DNA of 64,000 nucleotides from contig NZ_LT629690.1 in assembly GCF_900102185.1 (NCBI RefSeq), positions 1 to 64,000 of the forward strand. Direction: 5' to 3'. Source of the stretch: Terriglobus roseus (GTDB lineage Bacteria; Acidobacteriota; Terriglobia; Terriglobales; Acidobacteriaceae). This document shows, one piece after another, positions 51,632 to 60,229 of the stretch. Both the position numbers and the translations under genes were made by a program. The notes below the pieces were generated by a model. The model did no database searches. It saw only the letters and a list, made by a program, of their open reading frames with translations, and had not been told where the DNA came from. Position 1 is the first letter of the stretch. Each line of letters opens with the position of its first letter.

Positions 51632-52438
51632 TTGAAGATTAAGTCGCCCCATCTGGTAGTTCCCGGTAAGAAAGTCAGCCTGCAGAAGATTGATGCAGCA
51701 CAGACTGGCAAGCTCAAGTCGGAAGCCGACGCACAAACCTACCTACAACACCATCGCAAAGATCTGGATCGGTTGCAGGAGGTGCTGTATGCCGGTGGGG
51801 AGCATGGTGTGTTGGTGGTGCTGCAGGGGATGGACACCGCTGGCAAGGATGGGACGATCCGTCACATCTTCTCAGGTATCAACCCGCAGGGATGCGATGT
51901 GACGGCGTTCAAGGTGCCGACTCCGCTAGAGGCGAAGCACGACTTCCTTTGGCGATGCCACAATGCCGTGCCGCCGCGCGGCATGATCGGTATCTTCAAC
52001 CGGTCGCATTACGAGGATGTGCTGTCGCCGCGTGTGCACGGGCTGATGGACAAGAAGACCGCACATGCACACATGGATCAGATCAACCGCTTCGAGGAGA
52101 TGCTGACAGAGAATGGCATCGCCATCCTGAAGTTCTTCCTGCACATTTCCGAGGCTGAGCAGAAGCGGCGTCTACAAGCGCGCATTGATGACAACAGCAA
52201 GCACTGGAAGCTATCTGCTGCGGACTTCGCCGAACGCAAGTTCTGGCCGCAGTATCAGGACTGCTACGAAGACATTCTGGAGCGGACCAGCAAGAAGCAT
52301 GCTCCTTGGTTCGTTATCCCATCGGACAACAAGTGGTATCGCAACGTGGCAATCTCCGAGATTCTCGTAGAGGCCATGAAGGGCATGAAGCTGCGTTATC
52401 CAAAAGCGACGGTCGATGTATCGACGTTGACGCTGTAG
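51632..52438 (+). CDS. Polyphosphate kinase 2 family, class III-like
   Basis: 268 aa single-domain PPK2. Walker A GMDTAGKDG at residues 66-74, the lid and Walker B region IGIFNRSHYEDVL and RIDDNSKHWKLSAADFAER-type C-terminal motif match the class III group, which uses polyphosphate to phosphorylate AMP and ADP. Start TTG 51632, preceded by AAAGGTG. Between tatA and a convergent exported protein gene. The direction of phosphate flow cannot be told from sequence. Confidence 0.92.
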   Translation: MKIKSPHLVVPGKKVSLQKIDAAQTGKLKSEADAQTYLQHHRKDLDRLQEVLYAGGEHGVLVVLQGMDTAGKDGTIRHIFSGINPQGCDVTAFKVPTPLEAKHDFLWRCHNAVPPRGMIGIFNRSHYEDVLSPRVHGLMDKKTAHAHMDQINRFEEMLTENGIAILKFFLHISEAEQKRRLQARIDDNSKHWKLSAADFAERKFWPQYQDCYEDILERTSKKHAPWFVIPSDNKWYRNVAISEILVEAMKGMKLRYPKATVDVSTLTL

Positions 52439-52444
52439 TTGCGA

Positions 52445-53158
52445 TCAGCGCTTCTTTTTTCTTGTGTCGAGATTCTGGCCCGGCGCGACCGTGTCACGGG
52501 CCGCCCCCTGCCCCCCGTCGACGGTGAAGTCGTAGGCCAGGGTGTTGCCGGGGGTTAGGGTCTTCTGGATAGGGAGCAGTGCGTACTCTCCCGGTGTCAA
52601 GGGGGCCTGCGGTGTGACACGGAGCCAGCCGTCGGGCAGGGACTCGGCAGTGGTGCAGATGACCGGGGCAGTGCATACGGTGGCGCTGTTGACGTCGGTG
52701 AACTTGGGCCGGGCAACGGTGCGGTGGCTGTCGGTGACCGGGGCAGAGAGCAGAGCCCATCCTGTTGGCGTGCCGCGACCGCTGTCACCGGCGTTCTCCG
52801 TGCGGTCACTGGTATGGACGAAGAAGGCAGGCGTGGACGAGTGCAGTGGCGTGTGCGAGGTGGGACCGTCGAGCGTGCCGTTGGTTGCTGTGCCCGCGAG
52901 TGGCGTGTGGTGGATTGGGACTAACACCTGCTTGCCGTCGACCGTATCCAGTGCCCAGGGCACGTTGCCGTTGGGGATTCGTAGGCCCGGAGCTACGACC
53001 AGTTCACCATTCTGGACGCTATAGACGCCTGTACGTGCAGCGGGAGCCGTTGTTGCCGGGCTGGATGGAGCTGCGGAACGGTCGGCCGTCTGCGCTACCG
53101 CGGAGCTAACCAGCATTGGCATCAGGATGGTGAGGGAGAGCCGCATCGCTGACAGCAT
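52445..53158 (-). CDS. Exported hypothetical protein
   Basis: 237 aa. The signal peptide MRLSLTILMPMLVSSAVAQ follows an ATG at 53158 (GGAG 6 nt upstream) or 53146. The remainder is Thr/Pro/Ser-rich with a short GVYSVQNGELVVAPG strand motif and a basic KKKR end. Family unknown. The long reading frame continues upstream antisense to gcvT, but that part is not coding. Convergent with ppk2, with only 6 bp between stops. Confidence 0.72.
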   Translation of the reverse strand: MLSAMRLSLTILMPMLVSSAVAQTADRSAAPSSPATTAPAARTGVYSVQNGELVVAPGLRIPNGNVPWALDTVDGKQVLVPIHHTPLAGTATNGTLDGPTSHTPLHSSTPAFFVHTSDRTENAGDSGRGTPTGWALLSAPVTDSHRTVARPKFTDVNSATVCTAPVICTTAESLPDGWLRVTPQAPLTPGEYALLPIQKTLTPGNTLAYDFTVDGGQGAARDTVAPGQNLDTRKKKR

Positions 53159-53299
53159 ACGCTGCTCCAGGTATGGGAGTCCGCGCGGAATGATGGTGTG
53201 CTTCGGGTGGATGGTGGCGCGGATCGCGGTATCCTCGGAGATGGGTGTGACAGGCATAAGCACTGCCACCTTAGACCACATTTCCACCCCAGAGGATTC

Positions 53300-54451
53300 A
53301 TGGCCGACACAACTTCCGCCGCATCGCTTCGCCGTACCGCTCTCTTCGCCACCCACAAAGCCCTCGGGGCCAAGATGGTGGACTTTGGTGGATGGGAGAT
53401 GCCGGTGGAGTACAGCGGCCTGGTGGCTGAGCACAACGCCGTTCGTACAGCAGTGGGCGTGTTCGACGTGTCGCACATGGGTTGCATCCAGTTGCGTGGA
53501 CCCGGTTCGCTGGATGCGGTGCAGAAGCTGCTGATGAACGATGCCTCCAAGCTGCAGATTGGCCAGGCGCATTACTCGGCGATGCTGACGCCGGAAGGCA
53601 CCTTTGTGGATGACGTTGTTCTGCACAAGCTCAGCGACAACGACTATCTGATCGTGATCAATGCGGGTACGCGTGAGAAGGACATCAACTGGGTTCGCCA
53701 GACGATCGGCTCCATGCCGAGCGTCCACATCAATGACTACAGCGACCTGTACACGCAGATTGCCATCCAGGGACCGAAGGCGCAGGAGACGCTGCAGAAG
53801 CTGACTGATACCGATCTGTCGGTGATCAAGAACTACTGGTTTACGTGGGGCAAGGTTGCGGGGTTCTACAACGTGCTGATCGCGCGCACTGGTTATACGG
53901 GCGAAGACGGCTTCGAGATCTATGTGCCCAGCGATGTGGCTACCAGCGAGGCAGCGTGGAAGGCTGTGTTTGAGGCGGGTGCGGAGTTTGGCATTGTTCC
54001 GGCTGGTCTGGGCGCGCGCAATACGTTGCGCCTGGAGAGTGCGATGGCGCTGTACGGCCACGAGATCTCTGACGAGATCAACGTGTTTGAGGCTGGCCTG
54101 AATCGGTACTGCAAGCTGGAGAAGGAAGCCGACTTCATTGGCAAGTCGACGCTGCAGGCGCTGAGTGCTAGTGCTCCCGCGAAGAAGCTGGTTGGTCTGG
54201 AGATGGTGGATCGCGGTATTGCGCGTGATGGTTATCCGGTGCGTTCGCTCGCGGGTGAACCGCTGGGCGTTGTGACCAGCGGATCGCCTTCGCCCACGCT
54301 GAAGAAGAACATTGCTCTGGCGTTTGTTCCTCCTGCGGAAGCTGAGCTGGGCAACGAGGTTGCGGTGGAGATTCGCGGCAATCTGGTGAAGGCCAAGGTG
54401 ATTCCTACGCCGTTCTACAAGCGCGTTCGGACACCGAAGCCGACGGTTTAA
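53300..54451 (+). CDS. gcvT: Aminomethyltransferase (glycine cleavage T protein)
   Basis: 383 aa. Transfers the C1 unit from aminomethyl-lipoyl-GcvH to tetrahydrofolate. MVDFGGWEMPVEY start, FDVSHMG and RTGYTGEDGFEIYV motifs (catalytic Asp region around 100), and the GLGARNTLRLE motif are intact. AGAGG precedes ATG 53300. Unlike in many bacteria, it is 11 kb from gcvH/gcvPA/gcvPB and on the opposite strand. Followed by three short direct repeats and a terminator. Confidence 0.97.
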   Translation: MADTTSAASLRRTALFATHKALGAKMVDFGGWEMPVEYSGLVAEHNAVRTAVGVFDVSHMGCIQLRGPGSLDAVQKLLMNDASKLQIGQAHYSAMLTPEGTFVDDVVLHKLSDNDYLIVINAGTREKDINWVRQTIGSMPSVHINDYSDLYTQIAIQGPKAQETLQKLTDTDLSVIKNYWFTWGKVAGFYNVLIARTGYTGEDGFEIYVPSDVATSEAAWKAVFEAGAEFGIVPAGLGARNTLRLESAMALYGHEISDEINVFEAGLNRYCKLEKEADFIGKSTLQALSASAPAKKLVGLEMVDRGIARDGYPVRSLAGEPLGVVTSGSPSPTLKKNIALAFVPPAEAELGNEVAVEIRGNLVKAKVIPTPFYKRVRTPKPTV

Positions 54452-54494
54452 GCACTTGGTGGGCGGGTGTGGGGTACCCCCTCCCCCTGTTTTT

Positions 54495-54587
54495 CTAAAA
54501 TCGTCTTTCTATTGGGTTTACGGTTTTGGTTTCGCTAAAATCGTCTTCCTATTGGGTTAGAGGCAAAATCGTCTTTCTAAACGAGTT
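54495..54587. repeat. Three imperfect 24-bp direct repeats after gcvT
   Basis: Units at 54495-54518, 54535-54558 and 54564-54587 share the core AAAATCGTCTTYCT. The first two differ at one base (also followed by ATTGGGTT); the third diverges after the core. Spacing is 40 and 29 bp. Located in the gcvT 3' region just before the terminator, on a stretch of lower GC. Not CRISPR-like: too few, too short and unequal spacers. Confidence 0.7.
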
Positions 54588-54614
54588 AGGGCCGCGCTTA
54601 GCGCGGCCCTTTTC
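54588..54614 (+). terminator. Intrinsic terminator downstream of gcvT
   Basis: 10-bp GC-rich arms 54588-54597 and 54601-54610 with a TTA loop, followed by TTTCCTGTC. It closes the gcvT transcript after the direct repeats. Confidence 0.82.
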
Positions 54615-54806
54615 CTGTCTCTTTCTATTTTAGCGGTTCGGTAGAAATACCATGCCAACTCTATTCCTTTTGATTTGTTGGGCTTGAATGGTGCAGGGGC
54701 TTGACAGCAAACTCCCGTCCCGTCGAAGGGGATACTTTGAGGCAGTTCAAGCTATTTGAAAAAAGTATTGACGTAGTCTGTTCATTTCTTCTAAATAAGA
54801 GAATAA
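54615..54806. other. Upstream region of the PadR gene
   Basis: 192 bp without a supported gene. AT-rich just before the PadR start (54760-54806). No clear operator palindrome seen. Confidence 0.4.
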
Positions 54807-55154
54807 ATGAGCGACCTTCTTTTGAATGCTCCGGATCTGATGATTCTCCTTGCGATTCTTCGTTTGGGAGAGGAGGCCTATGGCGTTCCACTGTGCGACG
54901 AGATTTCGTCGCTGACGGGGAAGAGCGCGGCGCTGGCCAGCATCTACAAGACGCTGGAACGGCTTGAGGCTGCGGGGTTGATTGCCAGTCGTATGGGGCA
55001 GCCGAGCGCAGAACGAGGGGGCCGTGCGAAGCGCTTTGTGCGTGTGACAGATCAGGGTCTGCGTGCGATTGACCACACTCGAACGTCGCTGAATCAGCTT
55101 TGGCAGGATGTCCCTTCGTTTGCCAATGGTGCGAAGACAAGAGGTGCGCGATGA
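54807..55154 (+). CDS. PadR family transcriptional regulator
   Basis: 115 aa winged-helix protein: LMILLAILRLGEEAYGVPLCDEI, GKSAALASIYKTLERLEAAGLIASR with the PadR wing RAKRFVRVTDQGLRAI. The C-terminal dimer helix is short. Typically a repressor of the neighbouring membrane gene in acidobacteria. Its TGA overlaps the start of the TIGR03435 gene (ATGA), so both are co-translated. Confidence 0.93.
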   Translation: MSDLLLNAPDLMILLAILRLGEEAYGVPLCDEISSLTGKSAALASIYKTLERLEAAGLIASRMGQPSAERGGRAKRFVRVTDQGLRAIDHTRTSLNQLWQDVPSFANGAKTRGAR

Positions 55155-56635
55155 AACAGCAGACCATGTTGCGTGTCGCACTTTGGCTGGTGGAAGTGAG
55201 TTCTCCTGGTCCAGAGTCGGAGGGCTTTGCAGGCGATCTGGTGGAGTTCTTCGCGGCCGGTCGAAGTGGTTGGTGGTGCCTGACCCAGGCATTGCGCAGA
55301 ACAGTTTCAACAGGTGAACAGCGTCTGCGGTCATTGCTGGCGCCGTTCTGGTTTGCTGTTGCGTTCGTTGCTTTGTACCCACTGTGGCAAAGGCTCTATG
55401 CACCTGCCGTGACTCAGCTACTTACGCAGTATCGCGGAAGCTTTCAGTGGCCAGGTTCAGCGGTGCTTGAGCTTACTGCTGGCTTGCTTCCTGCCATGCT
55501 GTTCGTTTGGATGGGTGTGTTCGTTTATGGAGTGCTGCGGCATCGATCACTGAAGATGACTCCTGTTGTGGCGCTGCTATCGCTGAACATAGGCGCGTTC
55601 CTGCTTTTCATCTCCATGGTGATGCGTCTACGAGCGATGCATAACGAGCTTCGCTTTCTTTCGCAGGCCGACTTCTTCTATCCGTTCGTACACGCACGCT
55701 TCAGTCTTCTTCTGTTGCTCAGTTTGTTTGGTGCCATTGTGGTGCTGCCACATGAACGTCGCAGTAATGGCCGCAGTCGCTGGATAGCGCGGATACTTTC
55801 GCAGTGTGGACTGTTGCAGGTTGCGCGAACTTTGGGACTTCTCACTCTGCTGGTGCCGCAGGTCTGTGCGCAGGCTATTCGACCTGAAGCGACTCCAAGA
55901 CTTATGGGTACGGATGGGAAGCCTATTGAGTTCGATGTCGTCTCTGTCAGGCCCAACCACACAGGGGCCGTGCGAATGGACATTGGCTCGCCTCCGATGA
56001 GTGATGCACTGAGCATTACCAACATGCCGCCGGAGAACATCATTCAATGGGCCTTTGGTATTTTTCTGAGCGACCAGATTGATGGATTGCCAGATTGGAC
56101 TCGACAGGAGCGATATGACGTTGAGGCAAAAGTAAGCGATGCGGATTTAGCTGCATATCGCAAAGTGGTTGATCCCATCCAGCGCGCACCAATGCTGCAG
56201 AAGATACTGATCGATCGCTTCGGTTTGAAGTTTCATTACGAGACGAAAGATCTTTCCGTCTACGCGCTTACCGTGGGTAAGAACGGCTCTCGTCTGACTG
56301 AGATTCAACCCGCTATTGGTCCCAATGGCATGAAGGAAGGCGGAGGCAGGCAACGAGGGCATGGCCAGTACACGAGCATGGGCCAACCGATGAAGCCGTT
56401 CATCAACGAACTCACGGTTCAACTGAAAAGTCCTGTTGTGGACCGTACCGGACTTACCGGCTTCTACAACTACACGCTGCGCTGGACGCCGGATGATGGA
56501 ACTCCAACAGCAGCGGAGGATGGCCCTTCAATTTTTACAGCGATACAAGAGCAGCTTGGTTTGAAGCTGGAGCGTACAAAAGCTCCTGTGCAAGTGTTGG
56601 TGATCGACCATATTGAACGGCCGTCTTCCAATTGA
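55151..56635 (+). CDS. Membrane protein with C-terminal TIGR03435 domain
   Basis: 494 aa. N-terminal motif FAGDLVEFFAAGRSGWWCLTQAL resembles the prefix segment found at the start of acidobacterial ADOP permeases. Four or five transmembrane helices follow (about 70-260), then a TIGR03435 soil-associated domain from about 280 (IEFDVVSVRPNHTG, DRFGLKFHYETKDLSVYALTV, VVDRTGLTGFYNYTLRW). This domain is greatly expanded in acidobacteria and has no known function. The fusion of prefix, helices and TIGR03435 is unusual. Start ATG 55151 overlaps the PadR stop. Confidence 0.85.
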   Translation: MKQQTMLRVALWLVEVSSPGPESEGFAGDLVEFFAAGRSGWWCLTQALRRTVSTGEQRLRSLLAPFWFAVAFVALYPLWQRLYAPAVTQLLTQYRGSFQWPGSAVLELTAGLLPAMLFVWMGVFVYGVLRHRSLKMTPVVALLSLNIGAFLLFISMVMRLRAMHNELRFLSQADFFYPFVHARFSLLLLLSLFGAIVVLPHERRSNGRSRWIARILSQCGLLQVARTLGLLTLLVPQVCAQAIRPEATPRLMGTDGKPIEFDVVSVRPNHTGAVRMDIGSPPMSDALSITNMPPENIIQWAFGIFLSDQIDGLPDWTRQERYDVEAKVSDADLAAYRKVVDPIQRAPMLQKILIDRFGLKFHYETKDLSVYALTVGKNGSRLTEIQPAIGPNGMKEGGGRQRGHGQYTSMGQPMKPFINELTVQLKSPVVDRTGLTGFYNYTLRWTPDDGTPTAAEDGPSIFTAIQEQLGLKLERTKAPVQVLVIDHIERPSSN

Positions 56636-56660
56636 ACCTGTATGAGGGAATCACTCATCT

Positions 56661-57260
56661 TCACTTTTGAAGGTTGAACAGATTTTGAAGAATGTTCCGT
56701 ACGAGGACGTTTACGAAGTCCCACTGCTGAAGGTTTTTGGAAAGTTGGGATGTGGAGTGAACCGCAGCATTGATGGCTGAGATGGCAACCCATGTTCGTA
56801 TGGGGTCGAGTTCTGGAACAGATATTGTTCCTTTCGTTTGAATTTCTCGCGTGGCACTCTGCGCTGATCCTAGTAAGTTCAAGCGTTCGAGATTTTGATA
56901 GACGATACCTCTGACCTGAGACTCTTCTCGATGGATGGAGATAAGTGCCTCGGTTAGCTCTTCTACGAGAGCGTCTTTTTTCTGTCGGCTGCGCGCGGAG
57001 TTTACGAAGATTCGTCCGAAGAGCTCTGCATCCTGCTGCATGAAGTTGAGTGAGAGGTCGGCGAGGATGGAATCTTTGTTTGGGTAGTACTTATAAAGCG
57101 TTCCGACGCTGATGCCGGTCTTCTTTGCGATGTGGTTTGTGGACACTTCGCCGAGCGGCTTTCGATTCAAAAGGTGAGCAGTTGCCTTGAGGATGTCTTG
57201 CCTTGTTTGCCTGGAACGATCTTGTTGTGGCGTCTTTCTTGGCTTAATAGTCTTTTTCAT
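56661..57260 (-). CDS. TetR family regulator divergent from an FAD monooxygenase
   Basis: 199 aa. TetR N-terminal domain: RQTRQDILKATAHLLNRKPL, STNHIAKKTGISVGTLYKYYPNKDSIL. The ligand domain is all-helical. It is divergent from the monooxygenase gene with overlapping inverted repeats between them, so it probably represses it. GC is slightly lower than in flanking genes. Inducer unknown. Confidence 0.93.
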   Translation of the reverse strand: MKKTIKPRKTPQQDRSRQTRQDILKATAHLLNRKPLGEVSTNHIAKKTGISVGTLYKYYPNKDSILADLSLNFMQQDAELFGRIFVNSARSRQKKDALVEELTEALISIHREESQVRGIVYQNLERLNLLGSAQSATREIQTKGTISVPELDPIRTWVAISAINAAVHSTSQLSKNLQQWDFVNVLVRNILQNLFNLQK

Positions 57261-57283
57261 CTGTCACCCAAGGGCTTTCGGAA

Positions 57284-57314
57284 AGCGAGCAGTAAAGGCG
57301 AGTGATTGCTCGCT
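57284..57314. promoter_or_regulatory. Overlapping inverted repeats between TetR and monooxygenase genes
   Basis: Outer 8-bp arms 57284-57291 and 57307-57314 (AGCGAGCA/TGCTCGCT), and an inner pair 57298-57302/57309-57313 (GCGAG/CTCGC). They sit in the 74-bp divergent intergenic region, as expected for a TetR operator. Confidence 0.5.
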
Positions 57315-57334
57315 ATTCTTACTAGAATTGAAGC

Positions 57335-58528
57335 ATGAATGCGATGAGAGTCCAAGACGAAACGGCGACGGAATGCGATGTGCTGATTCAGGGTGCTGGT
57401 ATTGGCGGTTTGGCATTGGGCATTGCTTTGCAGCGGCGTGGTTATCGCGTGCAGCTTGTGGAACGCGCAGGCGGATTGTCAGAGGTGGGAGCGGGCATTT
57501 GGATGGCAGCCAATGCAATGCAGGTTTTCGCGCATCTTGGCTTTGCAGAAAAGATCATTGCAGCGGGATGGACTGTGAAGTTGCTGCGACTTCAGGACTC
57601 GAAGTCTGGCGATATTCAGGTAACGGATATGTCGCAGATCGCAAAGGAATATGGATTTGAAACGATTGCGCTACATCGTGGTGTGTTGCAGCGCGTGTTG
57701 CTGGAACAGCTTCAGGAAGACCCTGTTCGCTTCGGTTGCGAAGTGCGATCTGTAACTCAAAGTGGTGATGGAGTTATTGCGAAGTTATCGGATGGTTCGT
57801 TGTGTATAGCAGCGGTGTTGATTGGTGCGGATGGATTGCATTCTCAAATTCGCTCGATTGTTGGGCTCGATGGCGAGAAGAGATATTCAGGGTCGTCTTC
57901 GTATCGCGCTATTGCACGTGGTGCGCGGGTATTGCCTGCTGGTGCGGAGCACGATGCTTATGAAGTATGGGCCAGCGGATGTCGTGTTGGTTTTTCGAAG
58001 ATCAATGCGGGTGATTACTACTGGTACATGACGTTCGATTCTGCTGCAGGCGAAACTTCGTCTGCGAGCGAGAGGAAGGAGCATGCACAGAAGTTGTTTC
58101 GAACTCATTTTCCGCAATGGATATCGCTGCTTGAGAGCACGCGAGCGGAAGATATTTTGAGGACAGACATCGGTGATTTGAAGCCTCTATCTCGGTGGTC
58201 TTCCGAGCGTATTGGACTGGTGGGCGATGCAGCGCATGCGACGACACCGAATCTGGGACAAGGCGGCGCGATGGCAGTGGAAGATGCGTTAGCTTTGGCG
58301 GAAGCCTTCGGAAGATTCGGCCTGAACGAAACAGCATTAAGTCGCTTTGAACAATTGCGGCGAAAGAAGGTGGATTGGACTGTGTCCACTTCGTGGTCGA
58401 TCGGGAAGATCTGTCATGTGGGGAATCCGTTGTTTCGTTTTCTTCGCAACGTTGCTTTGAGAAAGACACCGGCGAGCGTTACGCAGAAACAGGTGCAGCG
58501 GATGTATCGCCTTGACTCCTATTCGTGA
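57335..58528 (+). CDS. FAD-dependent monooxygenase (salicylate hydroxylase/PHBH class)
   Basis: 397 aa. The GxGxxG dinucleotide motif reads IQGAGIGGLALGIALQRRG (about residues 18-36), the DG motif VLIGADGLHSQIR (about 168-180) and the GD motif IGLVGDAAHATTPNLGQGG (about 292-310). Hydroxylates aromatic or related substrates with NAD(P)H and oxygen. ATG 57335 selected; ATG 57344 also possible. Monocistronic and controlled by the divergent TetR. Substrate cannot be inferred. Confidence 0.9.
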   Translation: MNAMRVQDETATECDVLIQGAGIGGLALGIALQRRGYRVQLVERAGGLSEVGAGIWMAANAMQVFAHLGFAEKIIAAGWTVKLLRLQDSKSGDIQVTDMSQIAKEYGFETIALHRGVLQRVLLEQLQEDPVRFGCEVRSVTQSGDGVIAKLSDGSLCIAAVLIGADGLHSQIRSIVGLDGEKRYSGSSSYRAIARGARVLPAGAEHDAYEVWASGCRVGFSKINAGDYYWYMTFDSAAGETSSASERKEHAQKLFRTHFPQWISLLESTRAEDILRTDIGDLKPLSRWSSERIGLVGDAAHATTPNLGQGGAMAVEDALALAEAFGRFGLNETALSRFEQLRRKKVDWTVSTSWSIGKICHVGNPLFRFLRNVALRKTPASVTQKQVQRMYRLDSYS

Positions 58529-58530
58529 TG

Positions 58531-58563
58531 TGGGCCTGCGGAACGATAGTGCATGCAGGCCCA
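58531..58563. terminator. Weak hairpin between convergent genes
   Basis: 9-bp arms 58531-58539 and 58555-58563 with a 15-nt loop lie in the gap between the FAD monooxygenase and SDR stops. No T-tract, so terminator function is uncertain. Confidence 0.45.
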
Positions 58564-58589
58564 CGATTTCGGTTGGAGTTTAGTGATCA

Positions 58590-59417
58590 TCAGAAGTCCG
58601 TTGATAGGGAAAGATTCTTGTAGCGCTCCGTCTGTTCGATGACGAATGCGTTCTTCTTTTCAATGCGTGCGAGGGTATCGCTTCCCAATGGCAGGCGCAC
58701 GGGCGGCTCGTTCATGTTGGCAAGCGTTAGCAGTGCTTGCGCTAGCTTTGCAGGATCGCCGGGTTGTTGTCCGTTATGTCCACCTGCAAATTCCCGCATC
58801 TGACCGACTGTTTCGGCGTAATCGCTGATTCGAGTTTTGGTTTCGATCAAAGAGCTTGCGTCGAGAAAATTTGTGCGGAAGAATCCTGGCTCTACGACGG
58901 TGACGTGGATGCCCAGCGGTTTTAGCTCGGCGTGCATTGCCTCTGTGATGCCTTCCAATGCAAACTTCGTCGAGCCATAGATTCCCCAGCCTTGAAAGCC
59001 TGCATAACCGCCGATGGATGAGATGTTCATGATGTGTCCGGCGTGGCGTGCGCGCATGCTTGGTAGTACGGCGCGAACGACGTTCAACAGACCGAAGACG
59101 TTGGTGCGATAGACGCCTTCCACTTCTTCAGCACTGCTTTCCTCGACAGCGCCGAGCAGACCATAGCCAGCGTTGTTCACCAGTACATCGATTCGACCGA
59201 ACTTCGCCAATGCTTTGCTGACGGCGTCTTTAACCTGCTCCTCATTCGTGACGTCGAGGGCTACTTTCAGAAGATTTTCCGGTTCGCCGAGATAATCCAG
59301 CGCTTCCGTCTTGCGAGCTGTGGCGACGAGGGTATCGCCTGCTGCGAGGATCGCCTTCGCAATCTCTGCACCTAATCCGCGGGAAGCACCCGTAACGAAC
59401 CATACTTTGGCATTCAT
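58590..59417 (-). CDS. SDR family oxidoreductase
   Basis: 275 aa. Cofactor loop VTGASRGLG at about 8-16, NNAG at about 86-89, catalytic Ser in NISSIGGYAG and YxxxK in GIYGSTKFALEG; the usual length for classical SDRs of the dehydrogenase/retinol type. Arg after beta-2 (ATARKTEAL) favours NADP. AGGAGG lies 5 nt before ATG 59417. A 23-bp palindrome sits just upstream and a TetR gene is divergent, so expression is probably ligand-induced. Confidence 0.92.
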   Translation of the reverse strand: MNAKVWFVTGASRGLGAEIAKAILAAGDTLVATARKTEALDYLGEPENLLKVALDVTNEEQVKDAVSKALAKFGRIDVLVNNAGYGLLGAVEESSAEEVEGVYRTNVFGLLNVVRAVLPSMRARHAGHIMNISSIGGYAGFQGWGIYGSTKFALEGITEAMHAELKPLGIHVTVVEPGFFRTNFLDASSLIETKTRISDYAETVGQMREFAGGHNGQQPGDPAKLAQALLTLANMNEPPVRLPLGSDTLARIEKKNAFVIEQTERYKNLSLSTDF

Positions 59418-59429
59418 CACATCCTCCTA

Positions 59430-59452
59430 TAACGAAACATTGTGTCTCGTTA
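59430..59452. promoter_or_regulatory. Palindromic operator between SDR and TetR genes
   Basis: 10-bp arms 59430-59439 and 59443-59452 (TAACGAAACA/TGTCTCGTTA, one mismatch) with a 3-bp centre. Located 12 bp before the SDR start and 38 bp before the tetR start, ideal for a TetR dimer that controls both. Confidence 0.65.
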
Positions 59453-59490
59453 TTCATTTGGAATATACGATACACTCAGTTCCGTAATGG

Positions 59491-60147
59491 ATGCAGGAAA
59501 TTTTTCAGCGGGGAAAAATCTTGTCTACTGCCAGTGAAGCGGTGTCTCGCCGCGGAAGGCCGAGAAGCGACGAGGCGCATCAGGCGATCCTTAAAGCGGC
59601 TTTGGAAGAAGTTTTTGCGGTTGGATTTCGTGCGCTTGGCATTGATGTGATTGCCGCCAAAGCGGGTGTGGGCAAAGCAACGATCTATCGTCGCTGGCCC
59701 AATAAGGCGGCGGTTGTGATGGACGCCTTTCTGGCGGAAGTTGGTCCAGGGACTGGGTTTCCGCGTGCGCCTCGCGCGGTGGACCGCATCCGGATGCAGA
59801 TGGAGGCCCAGTCAAAGGCGTTTCGTAGCAAGTATGGAGTGCTGATCAAGTCGCTGCTGGGTGAGGCGCAGTTTGATCCAGAGCTTGCAGAGGCTTTCCG
59901 GGAGCGGTGGATTATGCCGAGGCGGCGTATGGCTCGCGAAGTCCTCGAAGAAGCGATTCAGCAAGGCGATTTGCGTGAGGACATCGATTTCGACGCTGCC
60001 ATCGACATGCTTTACGCGCCCATCTATTACCGGCTGCAGATCGGGACGGGGCCTATCTCTGAGCAGTACGTCCGCGGAATATTTGAGCAGGTGATGTCCG
60101 GGCTCGGACGGAAAGAGAAGACAGCAACTGCTCGATTGAAACGGTAA
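59491..60147 (+). CDS. TetR family regulator with TetR_C_16-like ligand domain
   Basis: 218 aa. The DNA-binding domain is RGRPRSDEAHQAILKAALEEV...IDVIAAKAGVGKATIYRRWPNKAAVV; the GRPR start is typical. The C-terminal half (ERWIMPRRRMAREVLEEAI) resembles the TetR_C_11/16 ligand domains. Divergent from the SDR gene, with a palindrome between them. ATG 59491 used; in-frame TTG 59521 is possible. Inducer unknown. Confidence 0.92.
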   Translation: MQEIFQRGKILSTASEAVSRRGRPRSDEAHQAILKAALEEVFAVGFRALGIDVIAAKAGVGKATIYRRWPNKAAVVMDAFLAEVGPGTGFPRAPRAVDRIRMQMEAQSKAFRSKYGVLIKSLLGEAQFDPELAEAFRERWIMPRRRMAREVLEEAIQQGDLREDIDFDAAIDMLYAPIYYRLQIGTGPISEQYVRGIFEQVMSGLGRKEKTATARLKR

Positions 60148-60229
60148 CCAGTGTCGTGAGATGGCGTCACGAGGAGGAACGGGGTGGTGGCTATACTGCG
60201 TCTACTTCTGCCGCTCCCGGATTCTGACA

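Noticed and set aside
53159-54061. Upstream part of a 538-codon minus-strand frame
   Set aside because: The exported protein starts at 53158 with a signal peptide; the rest of the frame is antisense to gcvT and has no coding character.
54495-54587. CRISPR array
   Set aside because: Only three short imperfect units with unequal spacing and no cas genes in the window.
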